Shown here: positions 17,027-25,984 of the stretch, piece by piece
How the letters are laid out: each line of letters starts with the position of its first letter
Numbering within the stretch: the stretch's first letter is position 1
From: Pseudoduganella albidiflava
Lineage (GTDB): Bacteria; Pseudomonadota; Gammaproteobacteria; Burkholderiales; Burkholderiaceae_D
Direction: 5' to 3'
Assembly (NCBI RefSeq): GCF_004322755.1
Contig: NZ_CP036401.1
Coordinates: 124,001 to 188,000 of the forward strand
DNA: 64,000 nt
The notes under the pieces: generated by a model
Database searches by the model: none
Told to the model about the DNA's origin: nothing
Seen by the model: only the letters and a program-made list of their open reading frames with translations
Position numbers and translations under genes: made by a program

Positions 17027-17593
17027 ATGAATGACACCGTATTCCACCCTGCCGCGCACGAAGGCTGGCTCAAGCGCTATTACTTTATCCGCGCAGCCTT
17101 CTCGATCACGTGGATCATCGCGGTCCTCGCGATTGCGCCTTCTTCGGCAGCAGCCAGTGCGGTGCTGCTGGTCGCGTATCCAGCCTGGGATGCTGTTGCC
17201 AATTTGATCGACAGCAGGCGCAGCGGCGGGCTGGCTGCGAACCGTACCCAGTCGATGAACGTCGTCGTCAGTGTCGCCGTAGCGCTGGCGCTGGCCGTCA
17301 CATGGCCCGACATGCACGGCGCCTTGGGCGTGTTCGGTGCCTGGGCCATCCTGTCCGGCCTGCTCCAGCTCGGCACGGCGGTGCGGCGTTGGAAAAGCCA
17401 TGGGGCACAATGGGCCATGGCCGTGAGCGGCGCGCAATCCGCGCTCGCCGGTGCGTTCTTCCTCTACCAGGCGCAGTTGCCCACGGTGCCATCGATCGTG
17501 AGCCTCGTAGGCTATGCGGGGTTTGGCGCATTCTATTTCCTGGCGTCGGCACTGTCGCTGAGTGCTGCCGGATGGCGCAGAAAACGTAGCTGA
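17027..17593 (+). CDS. Small multi-pass membrane protein, DUF308-like
   Basis: 188 aa with about six hydrophobic segments (near 20-42, 44-60, 75-95, 100-120, 130-150, 155-180) and short polar loops, ending RRKRS on the inside. The pattern WAILSGLLQLGTAVR is reminiscent of DUF308/HdeD-type short-repeat membrane proteins, but this is tentative. Operator palindrome 2 in its leader implies control by the TetR protein encoded just upstream, so it is probably an inducible membrane protein. Substrate and function unknown. Confidence 0.65.
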   Translation: MNDTVFHPAAHEGWLKRYYFIRAAFSITWIIAVLAIAPSSAAASAVLLVAYPAWDAVANLIDSRRSGGLAANRTQSMNVVVSVAVALALAVTWPDMHGALGVFGAWAILSGLLQLGTAVRRWKSHGAQWAMAVSGAQSALAGAFFLYQAQLPTVPSIVSLVGYAGFGAFYFLASALSLSAAGWRRKRS

Positions 17594-17781
17594 GTCGGGC
17601 CCCCAGTCACCTTGCGGGCACGGTAGACTGTGCGAGGCCTGTACGAAGATGACTTTCCCTCGCGCTTGGAAGGTGAATCTCCAGATGGATATTTATCGTG
17701 TTCGTGCCGCATCGGCACGTGAATAATGTGCGTACTTCGGATTGAGTTGCAGGAAGTACATATGTTCTTGGATGTGGAGAT

Positions 17782-18378
17782 ATGACAAAGCGTCTGCTTT
17801 TCACCAATGAATCGACCGACCCTTTCGAAGCGCGCATCGGTGGCGGCGCACTGATTGGCGGGGTTGCAGAATGGCCCGTTGCTCCGGATGGAACGCTATT
17901 GATGCTGGTCGCTTCAATTCCCAACACTTTCCTGGCACAACATACCGGGGTTCAGCTCTCGGCAGGGATGTTCACTTCGGTTTTCTCATACTATTCGGAA
18001 GCCGACTACTTCCTGGATCAGATCACCTACCATGGTCACCCGGAAGAGCTTGCCGTGATCGATTCAGGAACGACAAGGGTGATTCAGCACCGCGCCGGGC
18101 AGGAGATATGCCAGCCGTATGCTATCGCGGCGTATCGAATGGATACAGGCGAGGCTGTTAAGGATGACGCGGACTGCGGATCGCGTATCGGAGGCAAGCC
18201 AACTTTCCTGCAGAATGAAGAGATGGATCTCGATGGCTTCAACTATATCCTACAACTGAGCAGCTCCGATTTTCCCAGCCGGCATGCCGACATTTTCGGG
18301 TTATCCGATGCAGTCGCTTACTTGTATCTGGCTGATACAAAAGACGTGGAGGGGAAATTTTTTTCCCAGGTGACCTGA
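17782..18378 (+). CDS. DUF1963 (YwqG-like) family protein
   Basis: 198 aa, soluble. It has the features of the YwqG/DUF1963 fold: an N-terminal GGxxLIGGVAEWP segment, a central SRIGGKPTFLQNEE and a C-terminal FNYILQLSSSDF followed by DAVAYLYLADTKD. Family members are frequent in polymorphic-toxin immunity neighbourhoods but have no established biochemical role. A start at ATG 17782 follows GGAGAT. Moderate GC and its position between accessory genes suggest transfer. About 190 bases before it hold no recognisable gene. Confidence 0.7.
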   Translation: MTKRLLFTNESTDPFEARIGGGALIGGVAEWPVAPDGTLLMLVASIPNTFLAQHTGVQLSAGMFTSVFSYYSEADYFLDQITYHGHPEELAVIDSGTTRVIQHRAGQEICQPYAIAAYRMDTGEAVKDDADCGSRIGGKPTFLQNEEMDLDGFNYILQLSSSDFPSRHADIFGLSDAVAYLYLADTKDVEGKFFSQVT

Positions 18379-18512
18379 TACTCTTTGAAACGTACACACG
18401 GTATCACGCAGGTCCCATTGCACCCGGCCTATACTCAGTTCGATCTTCTCCCCGGTAAATGCGTGAACTGCGCCAGTGATAGAAAGCCCGGAAAATTGGC
18501 GAGGAGTCGGAA

Positions 18513-18971
18513 ATGATCCCGGCACGAGTGAGAGCATTCCTGGCGAAAGAGACAGGCGATGTGCTGCGCGATGATCGTCCATCGGCGTTGCATATGCTGC
18601 GCCGCCTCGGCGTGGATGCCAGCACCGAATTCGGCGAGTTCTATCTGACTTACCAGGGGAACTTCATCAGTCCCCGCGTTGTGGCCGAATTGCTGGACAT
18701 TGAAGGCCCACAGATTCCCGCTATTCCCGACCAAACGGATTACGTTCGAGATCGATATCGGTTTCCGGAGAAATTTCTTGCCCTGACATCGGATGAGAGT
18801 GAAGGCATGTATTTGTTCGATCGAGAGGATGGGACGGTGCATGATTTCGATCTTTGCGAATATGACGATTTCGTCAAGGGCAGGGTCCCGGCTCGGTGGA
18901 AGTCCTTCAACGCTTTCCTGTCATGGTATTTCGACGAAGAGTGCAATGCACCAGGTCGAGACCCGGACTGA
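18513..18971 (+). CDS. SMI1/KNR4 (SUKH) family protein, likely immunity protein
   Basis: 152 aa; ATG 18513 follows GAGGAGTCGGAA. The order of elements (FGEFYLTYQGNFISP, then FLALTSDESEGMYLFDREDGTVHDFD, then a C-terminal helix SFNAFLSWYFDEE) fits the SUKH superfamily, which is known for neutralising nuclease and other polymorphic toxins. No toxin lies next to it, so it is an orphan. It sits 135 bases after a DUF1963-like gene, another common immunity-locus companion. Confidence 0.75.
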   Translation: MIPARVRAFLAKETGDVLRDDRPSALHMLRRLGVDASTEFGEFYLTYQGNFISPRVVAELLDIEGPQIPAIPDQTDYVRDRYRFPEKFLALTSDESEGMYLFDREDGTVHDFDLCEYDDFVKGRVPARWKSFNAFLSWYFDEECNAPGRDPD

Positions 18972-19077
18972 GGAGCCACGCCCCATCTGCCGGTCTGGTG
19001 CGTTTGCGGGGAAATCCGAAGGCGCCGCGTGCCGCGAGCGCCGCACTCCGGCAGCGCCTTGCGTTAAGCCTGCAATA

Positions 19078-19107
19078 TTGTCAGCGCCCGTTAATCCCGC
19101 GTAGAAT
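19078..19107 (+). promoter_or_regulatory. Sigma-70-type promoter of tRNA-Gly
   Basis: TTGTCA (19078-19083), an 18-base spacer, and TAGAAT (19102-19107), ten bases before the tRNA gene. Confidence 0.7.
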
Positions 19108-19116
19108 GTGCGGCAC

Positions 19117-19190
19117 GCGGGTGTAGCTCAATGGTAGAGCAGGAGCTTCCCAAGCTTAAGACGAGGGTTCGATCCCCTTCACCCGCTCCA
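19117..19190 (+). tRNA. tRNA-Gly (anticodon CCC)
   Basis: 74 bases including encoded CCA. Acceptor GCGGGTG pairs with CACCCGC; the D arm is GCTC/GAGC; the anticodon loop TTCCCAA gives CCC; the T arm has the invariant TTCGATC. The 27-43 pair is a G/A mismatch. The sequence follows the bacterial glyU type. It reads Gly GGG codons. Confidence 0.95.
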
Positions 19191-19270
19191 GATCTCCATG
19201 TTCGCAGCCACGCTGCCGGCCGGATTCCCGAGCCGCGGCCCAGCCAACCGAAAGTTCCCCGAGTAGTCGC

Positions 19271-19594
19271 ATGTCCCCGCGCGTCATCGTCCAGTTGTTG
19301 TTGTCGCTGCTGTTGCTGGTTTCCCAGCAACTGGCGCTGGCACACGGCTATACCCATGTCCAGCGCAGCGCCACCGAGCAGTTGCGCGACCAGGATGGCG
19401 CTCCGCCGGCGGCAACGGATCACCTGTGCGCGCAATGCCTCTCGGCCGACCAGCTCGCGCACGCGTTCGGCGTGCCGACGTACCACTTCAAGGTAGCCGG
19501 CAGCGGCTATCTATCGCTGGAAGAACCGTCCGCGCGGCCGGCCAGCAGCAAGACCGTCCGCGCCTTCCAGCCGCGCGCCCCGCCCCGGGCCTGA
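19271..19594 (+). CDS. Small exported DUF2946-like protein
   Basis: 107 aa. The N-terminus is a signal peptide or membrane anchor (VIVQLLLSLLLLVSQQLALA), followed by His residues (HGYTHVQ) and the motif HLCAQCLSADQLAHAF, which could bind a metal. Such small His/Cys proteins (DUF2946-like) are often coded beside TonB receptors for metals. Here it is 85 bases upstream of a ZnuD-like receptor, so a periplasmic metal-handling role is inferred. Ribosome binding site is weak. Confidence 0.6.
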   Translation: MSPRVIVQLLLSLLLLVSQQLALAHGYTHVQRSATEQLRDQDGAPPAATDHLCAQCLSADQLAHAFGVPTYHFKVAGSGYLSLEEPSARPASSKTVRAFQPRAPPRA

Positions 19595-19679
19595 CCAGCA
19601 CCTGCAACAGCAATTTTCGCCGCCGCGTACCCATGTGCGCGGCGGCGGCTCGTCATTCCCGATATCCGAGGTACGCATC

Positions 19680-21698
19680 ATGAACACCCAAAAAACGCTG
19701 CTGGCCAGTGCCATCCTGGCCGCCATCTCTTCCACCGCGCACGCCGATACCAGCAGCGCCGAACCGCAGGGCGCCGATCCGCAGGGCACCGGCCAGGTCC
19801 AGCAGGTGGTCGTCACCGCCAATCCATTCCGCAGCACGGAGGGCGACCAGATCCTCACCCCGGCCAAGGTGCTGCAGGGCGACGAACTGCGCGACAAGGC
19901 CGGCAGCTCGCTGGGCGAAACGCTGTCGCAGGAACTGGGCGTCTCCGCTTCGGCCTTTGGCGCCGGCGCGTCGCGCCCGATCATCCGCGGCATGGAAGGC
20001 CCGCGCGTGAAGATGCTGGAGAACGGCATGGCCGTGTCGGACGTGTCCGGCCTGTCCAACGATCACGCGGTGGCGGCCGAAGGCGCCGTGGCGCGCCAGA
20101 TCGAGATCCTGCGCGGGCCGGCCGCGCTGCTGTACGGGTCCGGCGCGATCGGCGGGCTGGTCAACGTCGTCAACGAACGCATTCCCACCACGCTGGAACC
20201 GAAACTGACCGGGCAGGCCGAGGCGCGCTACAGCACCGTCGATACGGGCAAGAACGCGTCCGGCACGATCGACGGTTCGGTCGGCAAGTTCGCCCTGCAT
20301 GCAGATGGCAACTGGCGCAACGCCGATGACTACAAGATCCCCGGCACGCGTTCGATCGGCGATCCGGACTCGGGTTCCGGCCGCCTCGCCAACTCCTTTA
20401 CGCGGGAGCGCAACGTGGGCCTCGGCGGTTCGTATGTCGATGACTGGGGCTATGCCGGCGCTTCGGTGTCGCACCTGACGAACCTGTACGGCATCCCCAG
20501 CGCCGAGGGGTCGCGCATCGACCAGGAGCAGACGCGCTACGACATCGAAGGCGTGGTGAAGGCGCCGTTCGCGGGGTTCGAGAACCTGAAATTGAAGGCA
20601 GGCCATACAAGCTATGAACACGCGGAACTGGGCGAGGACGATGCGCCCGAAGTGATCTTCGACAATCGCTCGACGGAAACCCGGGCGGAACTGTCGCACC
20701 TGCCGGTGGCCGGCTGGCGGGGCACCTTCGGCCTGCAAACCGAGAATACGCACTTCTCCGCGCTGTCGGCGGAGGGCGGGCCGGATACGGTGCCGGTCAC
20801 GCGGTCCACGTCGCAGGCCGGCTTCCTCGTCGAGGAAAAAGACCTGGGGCCGGTGCGCCTGTCCGCCGGGGCGCGGCTCGAGCATGTGAAGCGCCAGCCC
20901 GTCACGGGGCTGGACCGCTCGTTCGGCCTGAAGTCCGGCTCGGTGGGTGCGCAGTGGCCGTTCATGCCGGGCTATGCCGCCGGCGTCACGTACTCGTATG
21001 CGCAGCGCGCGCCGGCCACCGAGGAGCTGTATTCGCATGGCCCGCACGACGCGACCGTGACGTTCGACATCGGCAATCCCGACTTCGAGAAGGAAGTGTC
21101 GCGCAACGTCGAGCTGTCGGTACAGAAGACGGCTGGCCTGGTGCGCTGGAAGGCCAACCTGTACCGCAACAAAGTCGACGATTTCATCTACGGGAACGTG
21201 ACCGGCGTGCTGGTGGATGAAGAGGGCAACCCGGGCAGCGACCTGCGCGAACGGATCTTCGAGCAGGGCAATGCCACGATCCGCGGCGCCGAGGCCGAGC
21301 TGACGGTCAACGAGCATGGCGCGGGCTGGTCGGGGCGCGTGTTTGCCGACACGTCGCGCGGCAAGCTCGATGCCGGCGGCAGCCTGCCGCTGCAGCCGGC
21401 CGACCGTATCGGCGCATCGGTCGCCTACAAGATGGATGCGCTGCGCGCCGGCTTGTCGCTGGTGCACGCGCGCGGGCAGGACCGGCTGGCGTCGTTCGAA
21501 GGCACACCGACGGACAGCTACAACCAGCTGAACGCCAACTTGTCCTATACACAGAAAGCCGGCGCCCTGGACCTCACGTATTTCCTGCTGGCGAAGAACC
21601 TGCTGAACGACGAGATCCGCGTGTCGACATCGGTGCTGAAGGACATCGCGCCGCTGGCCGGCCGCGGCATCGTGTTCGGCGTGCGCGCCAAGTTCTGA
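19680..21698 (+). CDS. ZnuD-like TonB-dependent receptor
   Basis: 672 aa; ATG 19680 begins a signal peptide cleaved near STAHA-D (residue 22). The plug has QQVVVTANPFRST (TonB box region), SRPIIRGMEGPRVKMLENGM and DVSGLSNDHAVA, the block seen in ZnuD-type zinc/haem receptors, then EILRGPAALLYGSGAIGGLVNV. The barrel ends in GVRAKF. It would import a metal ion or metal complex across the outer membrane. The GTG upstream in frame lacks a signal peptide context. No convincing Zur box was found by eye. It probably forms an operon with the small DUF2946-like gene. Confidence 0.82.
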   Translation: MNTQKTLLASAILAAISSTAHADTSSAEPQGADPQGTGQVQQVVVTANPFRSTEGDQILTPAKVLQGDELRDKAGSSLGETLSQELGVSASAFGAGASRPIIRGMEGPRVKMLENGMAVSDVSGLSNDHAVAAEGAVARQIEILRGPAALLYGSGAIGGLVNVVNERIPTTLEPKLTGQAEARYSTVDTGKNASGTIDGSVGKFALHADGNWRNADDYKIPGTRSIGDPDSGSGRLANSFTRERNVGLGGSYVDDWGYAGASVSHLTNLYGIPSAEGSRIDQEQTRYDIEGVVKAPFAGFENLKLKAGHTSYEHAELGEDDAPEVIFDNRSTETRAELSHLPVAGWRGTFGLQTENTHFSALSAEGGPDTVPVTRSTSQAGFLVEEKDLGPVRLSAGARLEHVKRQPVTGLDRSFGLKSGSVGAQWPFMPGYAAGVTYSYAQRAPATEELYSHGPHDATVTFDIGNPDFEKEVSRNVELSVQKTAGLVRWKANLYRNKVDDFIYGNVTGVLVDEEGNPGSDLRERIFEQGNATIRGAEAELTVNEHGAGWSGRVFADTSRGKLDAGGSLPLQPADRIGASVAYKMDALRAGLSLVHARGQDRLASFEGTPTDSYNQLNANLSYTQKAGALDLTYFLLAKNLLNDEIRVSTSVLKDIAPLAGRGIVFGVRAKF

Positions 21699-21828
21699 TC
21701 GATCCTGATTTTCGGTTGGCCGCGCTGGCTTAGGGTTCGTTACAACACGCCAGCCGCGGGGCCGTGCGCTCCGTCCCGCCCGTTTCGCTAAGATTTCGGC
21801 ATGCGGCATCACAGCGGGAGGAAGGACC

Positions 21829-22623
21829 GTGCACCCGGAGTACCTGTACAAATACCGGCCGTTCGCCAGCGAATGCGATATCGAGTTCACGCGGCAGATC
21901 GTGTGCGACAACACGATCTACTTCGCGCCGCCGTGCACGTTCAACGATCCCTTCGATTCGCGGCCCGCGTTCACCTTCGATGCGCCATTCGACGAGATGA
22001 AGGCGTATTACCGCCGCATGTGCAGCAAGCAGATGCCGCAGCTGACCGAACGGGCTTGCGAGGAAGAGCTGGAAAAGATCCTGGCCGATCCCGCCACCGA
22101 CCTGCGCACGCCGCAGGGGCAGCAAAGGATCCAGCAACTGCACTCGCGCATCCTGGCCGAGGAAGTCGGCGTGCTGTGCCTTTCCTCCGAGCGCGACCAT
22201 ATCCTGATGTGGTCGCACTATGCCGATTGCCACAAGGGCATCTGCCTGCGCTTCGATGCGCGCGCCGCCTTCCTGCGCGAAGCGCGGCCGATCGGCTACG
22301 AGCAGCGCCGTGAGCTGATCAATCCGTTCCGCGATCGCGACGAGGACATGGCTGCCAAGACCTTCCTGATGAAGAGCCGGCACTGGCTGTATGAAGGCGA
22401 ATGGCGCGCGGTGCGCTATGAGGGACCTGGGCCGGTGGAGTTCGCGCCGGAAGCGCTGACGGGCATCGTGCTGGGGGCGAACGCATCGAAAGAAGCGGAA
22501 GAACGGGCGCGCGAATGGGCCAGCCGCCGCCGCGCCCCGCTGGAACTGTTGCGTGCCTACCCGGACCAGCAGGATTTCCGCCTGCATATCCGCCCGCTGG
22601 ACCATTGGAATTGCGAGAACTGA
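21829..22623 (+). CDS. DUF2971 family protein
   Basis: 264 aa with the usual DUF2971 features: LYKYRPF near the start, FNDPFDSRP about residue 40, CLSSERDHILMWSHYADCHKGICLRFD in the middle and EGEWRAVRYEGPG near the C-terminus. GTG 21829 is the start because GGGAGGAAGGACC precedes it. It is soluble and of unknown biochemical role; some relatives occur in phage-defence neighbourhoods, but nothing here proves that. Confidence 0.82.
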   Translation: MHPEYLYKYRPFASECDIEFTRQIVCDNTIYFAPPCTFNDPFDSRPAFTFDAPFDEMKAYYRRMCSKQMPQLTERACEEELEKILADPATDLRTPQGQQRIQQLHSRILAEEVGVLCLSSERDHILMWSHYADCHKGICLRFDARAAFLREARPIGYEQRRELINPFRDRDEDMAAKTFLMKSRHWLYEGEWRAVRYEGPGPVEFAPEALTGIVLGANASKEAEERAREWASRRRAPLELLRAYPDQQDFRLHIRPLDHWNCEN

Positions 22624-22756
22624 ACTTGCCGCAAGGTGCGTGAGCTAACTGACCGGTAATGCACCGCGCGCGATCCTTTCATGAACGACGCATGTCGTGA
22701 TCGAGCATGTCGTGCGTCATTTCCCTGCTTCATTTCATGCATCAAAGGAGAACATC

Positions 22757-22939
22757 ATGTCGGACAATCTGCAAGAGCGCGGCCCGCAGGACCGCAGCCG
22801 CATCAACGTCAACGAAGAGTGGGAACTGCGTTACTGGACGAAGGAACTGGGCTTGTCCGCGGACGAACTGCGCCAGGCGGTGAAGGATGCCGGGACCAGT
22901 GTCAAGGCCGTGCGCGAGCACCTGGGCAAGCCTGCCTGA
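22757..22939 (+). CDS. DUF3606 family small protein
   Basis: 60 aa, hydrophilic, with the family pattern DRSRINVNEEWELRYWTKELG and ELRQAVKDAGTSVKAVREHLGK, two helices. A strong AAAGGAG precedes ATG 22757. These small proteins are common in proteobacteria and have no assigned activity. Monocistronic. Confidence 0.85.
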   Translation: MSDNLQERGPQDRSRINVNEEWELRYWTKELGLSADELRQAVKDAGTSVKAVREHLGKPA

Positions 22940-23021
22940 GCGCCGTCATTACTGTCAGCAAGCGTGCGCGCGGCCCTGGTCGCGCGTGCTAGCATCCGCC
23001 CTTTCATATTGTTGAAGTAGC

Positions 23022-23381
23022 ATGACCGAAGATATCTGGGTGAAGGGTTACGTCTACAGCGTCGAGGTGGTGGAAGAATCCGGACGCTATCGCGGCTGCA
23101 TTCATGTCAAGGCGCACCGCTACACGGGCCGCACGTTCGAGCCGCCCATCGTGATTGAAACGCCGGCGCTGTTCAAGCGCGAACATGCGGCCGAGATCGA
23201 GGCCCGCGCACTGGCGCGTGAACTGATCGACGGCGGACGGCTCGAAGAGCACATCGCCGGTCACCGGCACGAAGCGTCCGTGCCTCCCGCACCACCCATA
23301 TCACCTATATCACCTATATCACCTATATCACCTATACCGGCCGCTCAGCCGTTCAGCGATACATCCAGCCACACCGAGTAA
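23022..23381 (+). CDS. Hypothetical small protein with a Pro-Ile-Ser repeat tail
   Basis: 119 aa. The first ~85 residues form a compact mixed domain (VKGYVYSVEVVEESGRYRGC, then an acidic helix AAEIEARALARELID); I do not recognise a family. The tail consists of PISPISPISPISPIP, encoded by a 9-bp tandem repeat (23297-23337). The last 37 bases overlap the end of the convergent gene at 23345. The repeat makes the tail prone to length change. Confidence 0.65.
   Translation: MTEDIWVKGYVYSVEVVEESGRYRGCIHVKAHRYTGRTFEPPIVIETPALFKREHAAEIEARALARELIDGGRLEEHIAGHRHEASVPPAPPISPISPISPISPIPAAQPFSDTSSHTE
23297..23337 (+). repeat. 9-bp in-frame tandem repeat
   Basis: About four copies of ATCACCTAT encode the Ile-Ser-Pro tail of the preceding gene. 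It is AT-rich within a GC-rich surrounding. Confidence 0.9.
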
Positions 23382-23848
23382 GCGAGGCGCTTGCCTTCCC
23401 ACGTGCCGCCACCGCGCACCGCGGCGTCGGTGGACGTGGGCTTGCCGTCGATCTCGTGGCGCGCCAGCATCTGGCGGAACGCCAGCGCATCCTTCGGCGC
23501 CAGGTAGCCGACCATGCTGCCGGATACGAACACCGCAACGGCCTTGTCCTCGTAGGGATTGGCGTCATCCGGCAGCAGCAGTGCCGGGTGGCGTGCATCG
23601 GCGTTCGCTTCGCCATGTTCGCCGGCCAGTGCCCGGATCGTGTCGCGGTAGCGCGATTCGCCCACCACTTCCAGCTCGAAGCGGCCGCCGTCCGACCAGT
23701 GCCGCACCGGTTCGCCGTCCGGCACCGGCGTGTACGAACCGCCGGTGGGATGCCCCTGCCATGGCGCCGCCTTCGGCCGGCCCTTCAGGAGGAAATACAG
23801 CGCGAGCAGCGCCACGAGGATGATTGCGATGAGAAGGGCTTGTTGCAC
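23345..23848 (-). CDS. Membrane-anchored HIRAN-like domain protein
   Basis: 167 aa. One N-terminal membrane segment (ALLIAIILVALLALYFLL), then a soluble domain with FELEVVGESRYRDTIRALAGEH, LLPDDANPYEDKAVAVFVSGSMVGYLAPKDA, the recognisable outline of a HIRAN domain (a DNA-end binding fold in SNF2 proteins, here used in an unknown role). It is convergent with, and overlaps by 37 bases, the gene at 23022. It lies just downstream of the histidine kinase gene on the same strand (30 bases). Confidence 0.7.
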   Translation of the reverse strand: MQQALLIAIILVALLALYFLLKGRPKAAPWQGHPTGGSYTPVPDGEPVRHWSDGGRFELEVVGESRYRDTIRALAGEHGEANADARHPALLLPDDANPYEDKAVAVFVSGSMVGYLAPKDALAFRQMLARHEIDGKPTSTDAAVRGGGTWEGKRLAYSVWLDVSLNG

Positions 23849-23878
23849 GGATCGGTCCGGAAATTGGCGGGGCCGCTA

Positions 23879-25060
23879 TTATCGCAGCCCGGCCGGCGCC
23901 GAACAGGTGAATGCGGTGCGGCGATCGCGCGAGACCACGTGCAGCTTGCCGCCGTGGGCATGGGCGATCTCGGAGGCGATGTACAGGCCCAGGCCGAGGC
24001 CGCGCCGCGGCTGGCCGTCGTCGTCGCGCCAGTAGGGCTGGAACAGCTTGCCCAGCTTGTCCGGCGCGATCGTCTCGCCCTCGTTGATCACGGTCAGCCG
24101 GAAGGTGCCGTCTTCCACGTGCGCGTCGACGCGCACCGGCGTGCCGGGCTCGCCATAGCGCAGCGCGTTCGACAACAGGTTCGACAGCAGTTGCGTCATG
24201 CGGTCGCGGTTGCACCATACGGTGCCCGGGATGGCGATATCGGTGACGATGGCGCGCTGCGGATATTCGCTCTGGCACTCGACGACGGTCTGCGCCAGCG
24301 CCTCCGCCAGGTCGGTCACCGGCTCCAGTTCCAGCGCGATGCCCCCGCCCAGCCGGCCACGCACGAAATCGAGCACGTCGTCGATCATGCGGCCGATGCG
24401 CTGGCCGCTGCGCTGGATCGTGCGGGCCACCGTCAGCGTGGTGCTGTCGCCGCCGCGCTGCTGCAGGATCTGCGCGCCGTGGAGGATCGAGGACAGCGGC
24501 GTGCGGATATCGTGCCCCAGCACCGCGATGAACCCTTCGCGCAGCAGGGCGGTGGCCTTTTCATCGGTCAGTTCGGAAATGCGCTCGGCGTGGCGGCGTT
24601 CCGCTTCGAGCTGCTTCGAGATCAGCTGGGCGAACAGTTCCAGCGATTTCACCGTCTTCGATTCGGACAGCACCAGCGGCTTTGGATCGAGGCCGCACAG
24701 CGTGCCGAAGAAGGCGCCGGCGGTGTCGTAGATGGGGATCGAAATATAGCTTTCGAAGCCATACTGGCGCGGGCAGGGATGGTCGCGGAACAGCTCGTCC
24801 TGGCTGACATGGTCGATCACGATGACGGCATCGGCCTTGCGCACGCTGTCGCACAGCGTGGTGGTGACGTCGAGCGGATCGCCCGGCTGCAGGCCGAAGC
24901 CGAGCCGGTCGAGTACCGCGCAGGTGGTCCAGCTGGACGGCGTCACGTGCGCCACGCAGACGAAGCGCAGGCCCGTCATTTCGGCCATGACGGAGAGAAT
25001 GTCCGGTACACACGGCAGTGCCTGGACTGCCTGCACCGGAGGCGGCCATGCTTGCGTCAT
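23879..25060 (-). CDS. GAF-domain sensor histidine kinase
   Basis: 393 aa, soluble. N-terminal GAF-type sensor (about 20-155), a coiled linker, HisKA domain with the phospho-acceptor in FIAVLGHDIRTPLSSILHGAQ, and HATPase_c with N box LLSNLLSNALRYGEPGT and G box GLGLGLYIASEIAHAHGGKL. No transmembrane region is present, so it senses a cytoplasmic signal. No response regulator is adjacent, so its partner is elsewhere. It is transcribed divergently from trmB, about 100 bases apart. Confidence 0.9.
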   Translation of the reverse strand: MTQAWPPPVQAVQALPCVPDILSVMAEMTGLRFVCVAHVTPSSWTTCAVLDRLGFGLQPGDPLDVTTTLCDSVRKADAVIVIDHVSQDELFRDHPCPRQYGFESYISIPIYDTAGAFFGTLCGLDPKPLVLSESKTVKSLELFAQLISKQLEAERRHAERISELTDEKATALLREGFIAVLGHDIRTPLSSILHGAQILQQRGGDSTTLTVARTIQRSGQRIGRMIDDVLDFVRGRLGGGIALELEPVTDLAEALAQTVVECQSEYPQRAIVTDIAIPGTVWCNRDRMTQLLSNLLSNALRYGEPGTPVRVDAHVEDGTFRLTVINEGETIAPDKLGKLFQPYWRDDDGQPRRGLGLGLYIASEIAHAHGGKLHVVSRDRRTAFTCSAPAGLR

Positions 25061-25163
25061 GTTCCGTTCCAGAAAAGTGTTCGAAGGAAAAGTGTAGCAG
25101 ACCGCGGGGGGCGTTCGGCACGGAGGCTGCTGCTATAATCGCCCTTTTTTTCAGCAAAGTTCC

Positions 25164-25883
25164 ATGTCTTCCGAAACCCCACCGAAGGGCCCCGCGCGGT
25201 CCATGCTGTACGACCCGACCGAACGCCGCATCAAGAGCTTCGTCACCCGCGCCGGCCGCCTGTCCACCGCGCAGGAGCGTGCGCTGAACGACCTGGGGCC
25301 GCGCTTCATGATCGAGTATGCCAAGGCGCCGCTCGATACGGCGGCGGCATTCGGCCGCACCGCGCCGGTCGTGCTGGAAATCGGTTTCGGCATGGGCCAG
25401 ACCACCGCGCATATCGCCAGGCACATGCCGGAGAAGGATTTCATCGGCGTGGAAGTGCACACGCCGGGCGTGGGCAGCCTGCTGAAACTGATCGGCGAGG
25501 AAGGGCTCACCAACCTGCGCGTGATCCAGCACGATGCGGTCGAGGTACTGAACAACATGATCCCGGCCGGCACGCTGGCCGGCGTGCACGTGTTCTTCCC
25601 GGACCCGTGGCACAAGGCGCGGCACAACAAGCGGCGCCTGATCCAGGGGCCGTTCGTGAAGCTGCTGGTCGACCGGCTGCAGCCGGGCGGCTACCTGCAC
25701 CTGGCCACCGACTGGGAAGATTACGCGGTGCAGATGCTCGAGGTGCTGTCCGCCGAGGAAGGGCTGCAGAACACGGCCGAGGGCTACGCGCCGCAGCCGG
25801 CCTACCGCCCGCTGACCAAGTTCGAAAACCGCGGCCTGAAGCTGGGCCATGGTGTGTGGGACCTGGTGTTCACGAAGAAGTAA
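25164..25883 (+). CDS. trmB: tRNA (guanine-N7-)-methyltransferase TrmB
   Basis: 239 aa, normal family length. The SAM-binding motif [16 protein letters not shown] and the family-specific [17 protein letters not shown] are present, with a C-terminal TKFENRG close to the conserved T-x-[FY]-E-x-[KR] end motif. It makes m7G46 in tRNA variable loops using SAM. A TATAAT lies at 25134-25139, giving a short leader. The stop codon is followed immediately by a 15-bp tandem array. Confidence 0.95.
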   Translation: MSSETPPKGPARSMLYDPTERRIKSFVTRAGRLSTAQERALNDLGPRFMIEYAKAPLDTAAAFGRTAPVVLEIGFGMGQTTAHIARHMPEKDFIGVEVHTPGVGSLLKLIGEEGLTNLRVIQHDAVEVLNNMIPAGTLAGVHVFFPDPWHKARHNKRRLIQGPFVKLLVDRLQPGGYLHLATDWEDYAVQMLEVLSAEEGLQNTAEGYAPQPAYRPLTKFENRGLKLGHGVWDLVFTKK

Positions 25884-25979
25884 GCCTGTATCGGGTAAGC
25901 CCGTATCGGGCAAGCCGCATCAAGCAAGCCCGCATCAAGCAAGCCCGCATCAAGCAAGCCCGCATCGGGCAAGCCCGCC
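25884..25979. repeat. 15-bp degenerate tandem array after trmB
   Basis: Six units of 14-15 bases related to GCCCGCATCAAGCAA begin directly after the trmB stop and run to the 3' end of the convergent transporter gene. Alternate units carry CGGG in place of CAAG. It could act as an extended transcript end region; no clear T-run is seen. Confidence 0.9.
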
Positions 25980-25984
25980 TTGCC

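Noticed and set aside
23879..25060. Two-component pair with an adjacent regulator
   Set aside because: No receiver-domain protein is encoded on either side of the kinase.
25884..25979. Possible CRISPR or attachment repeat
   Set aside because: Units are contiguous and of 15 bases; there is no integrase or tRNA nearby.
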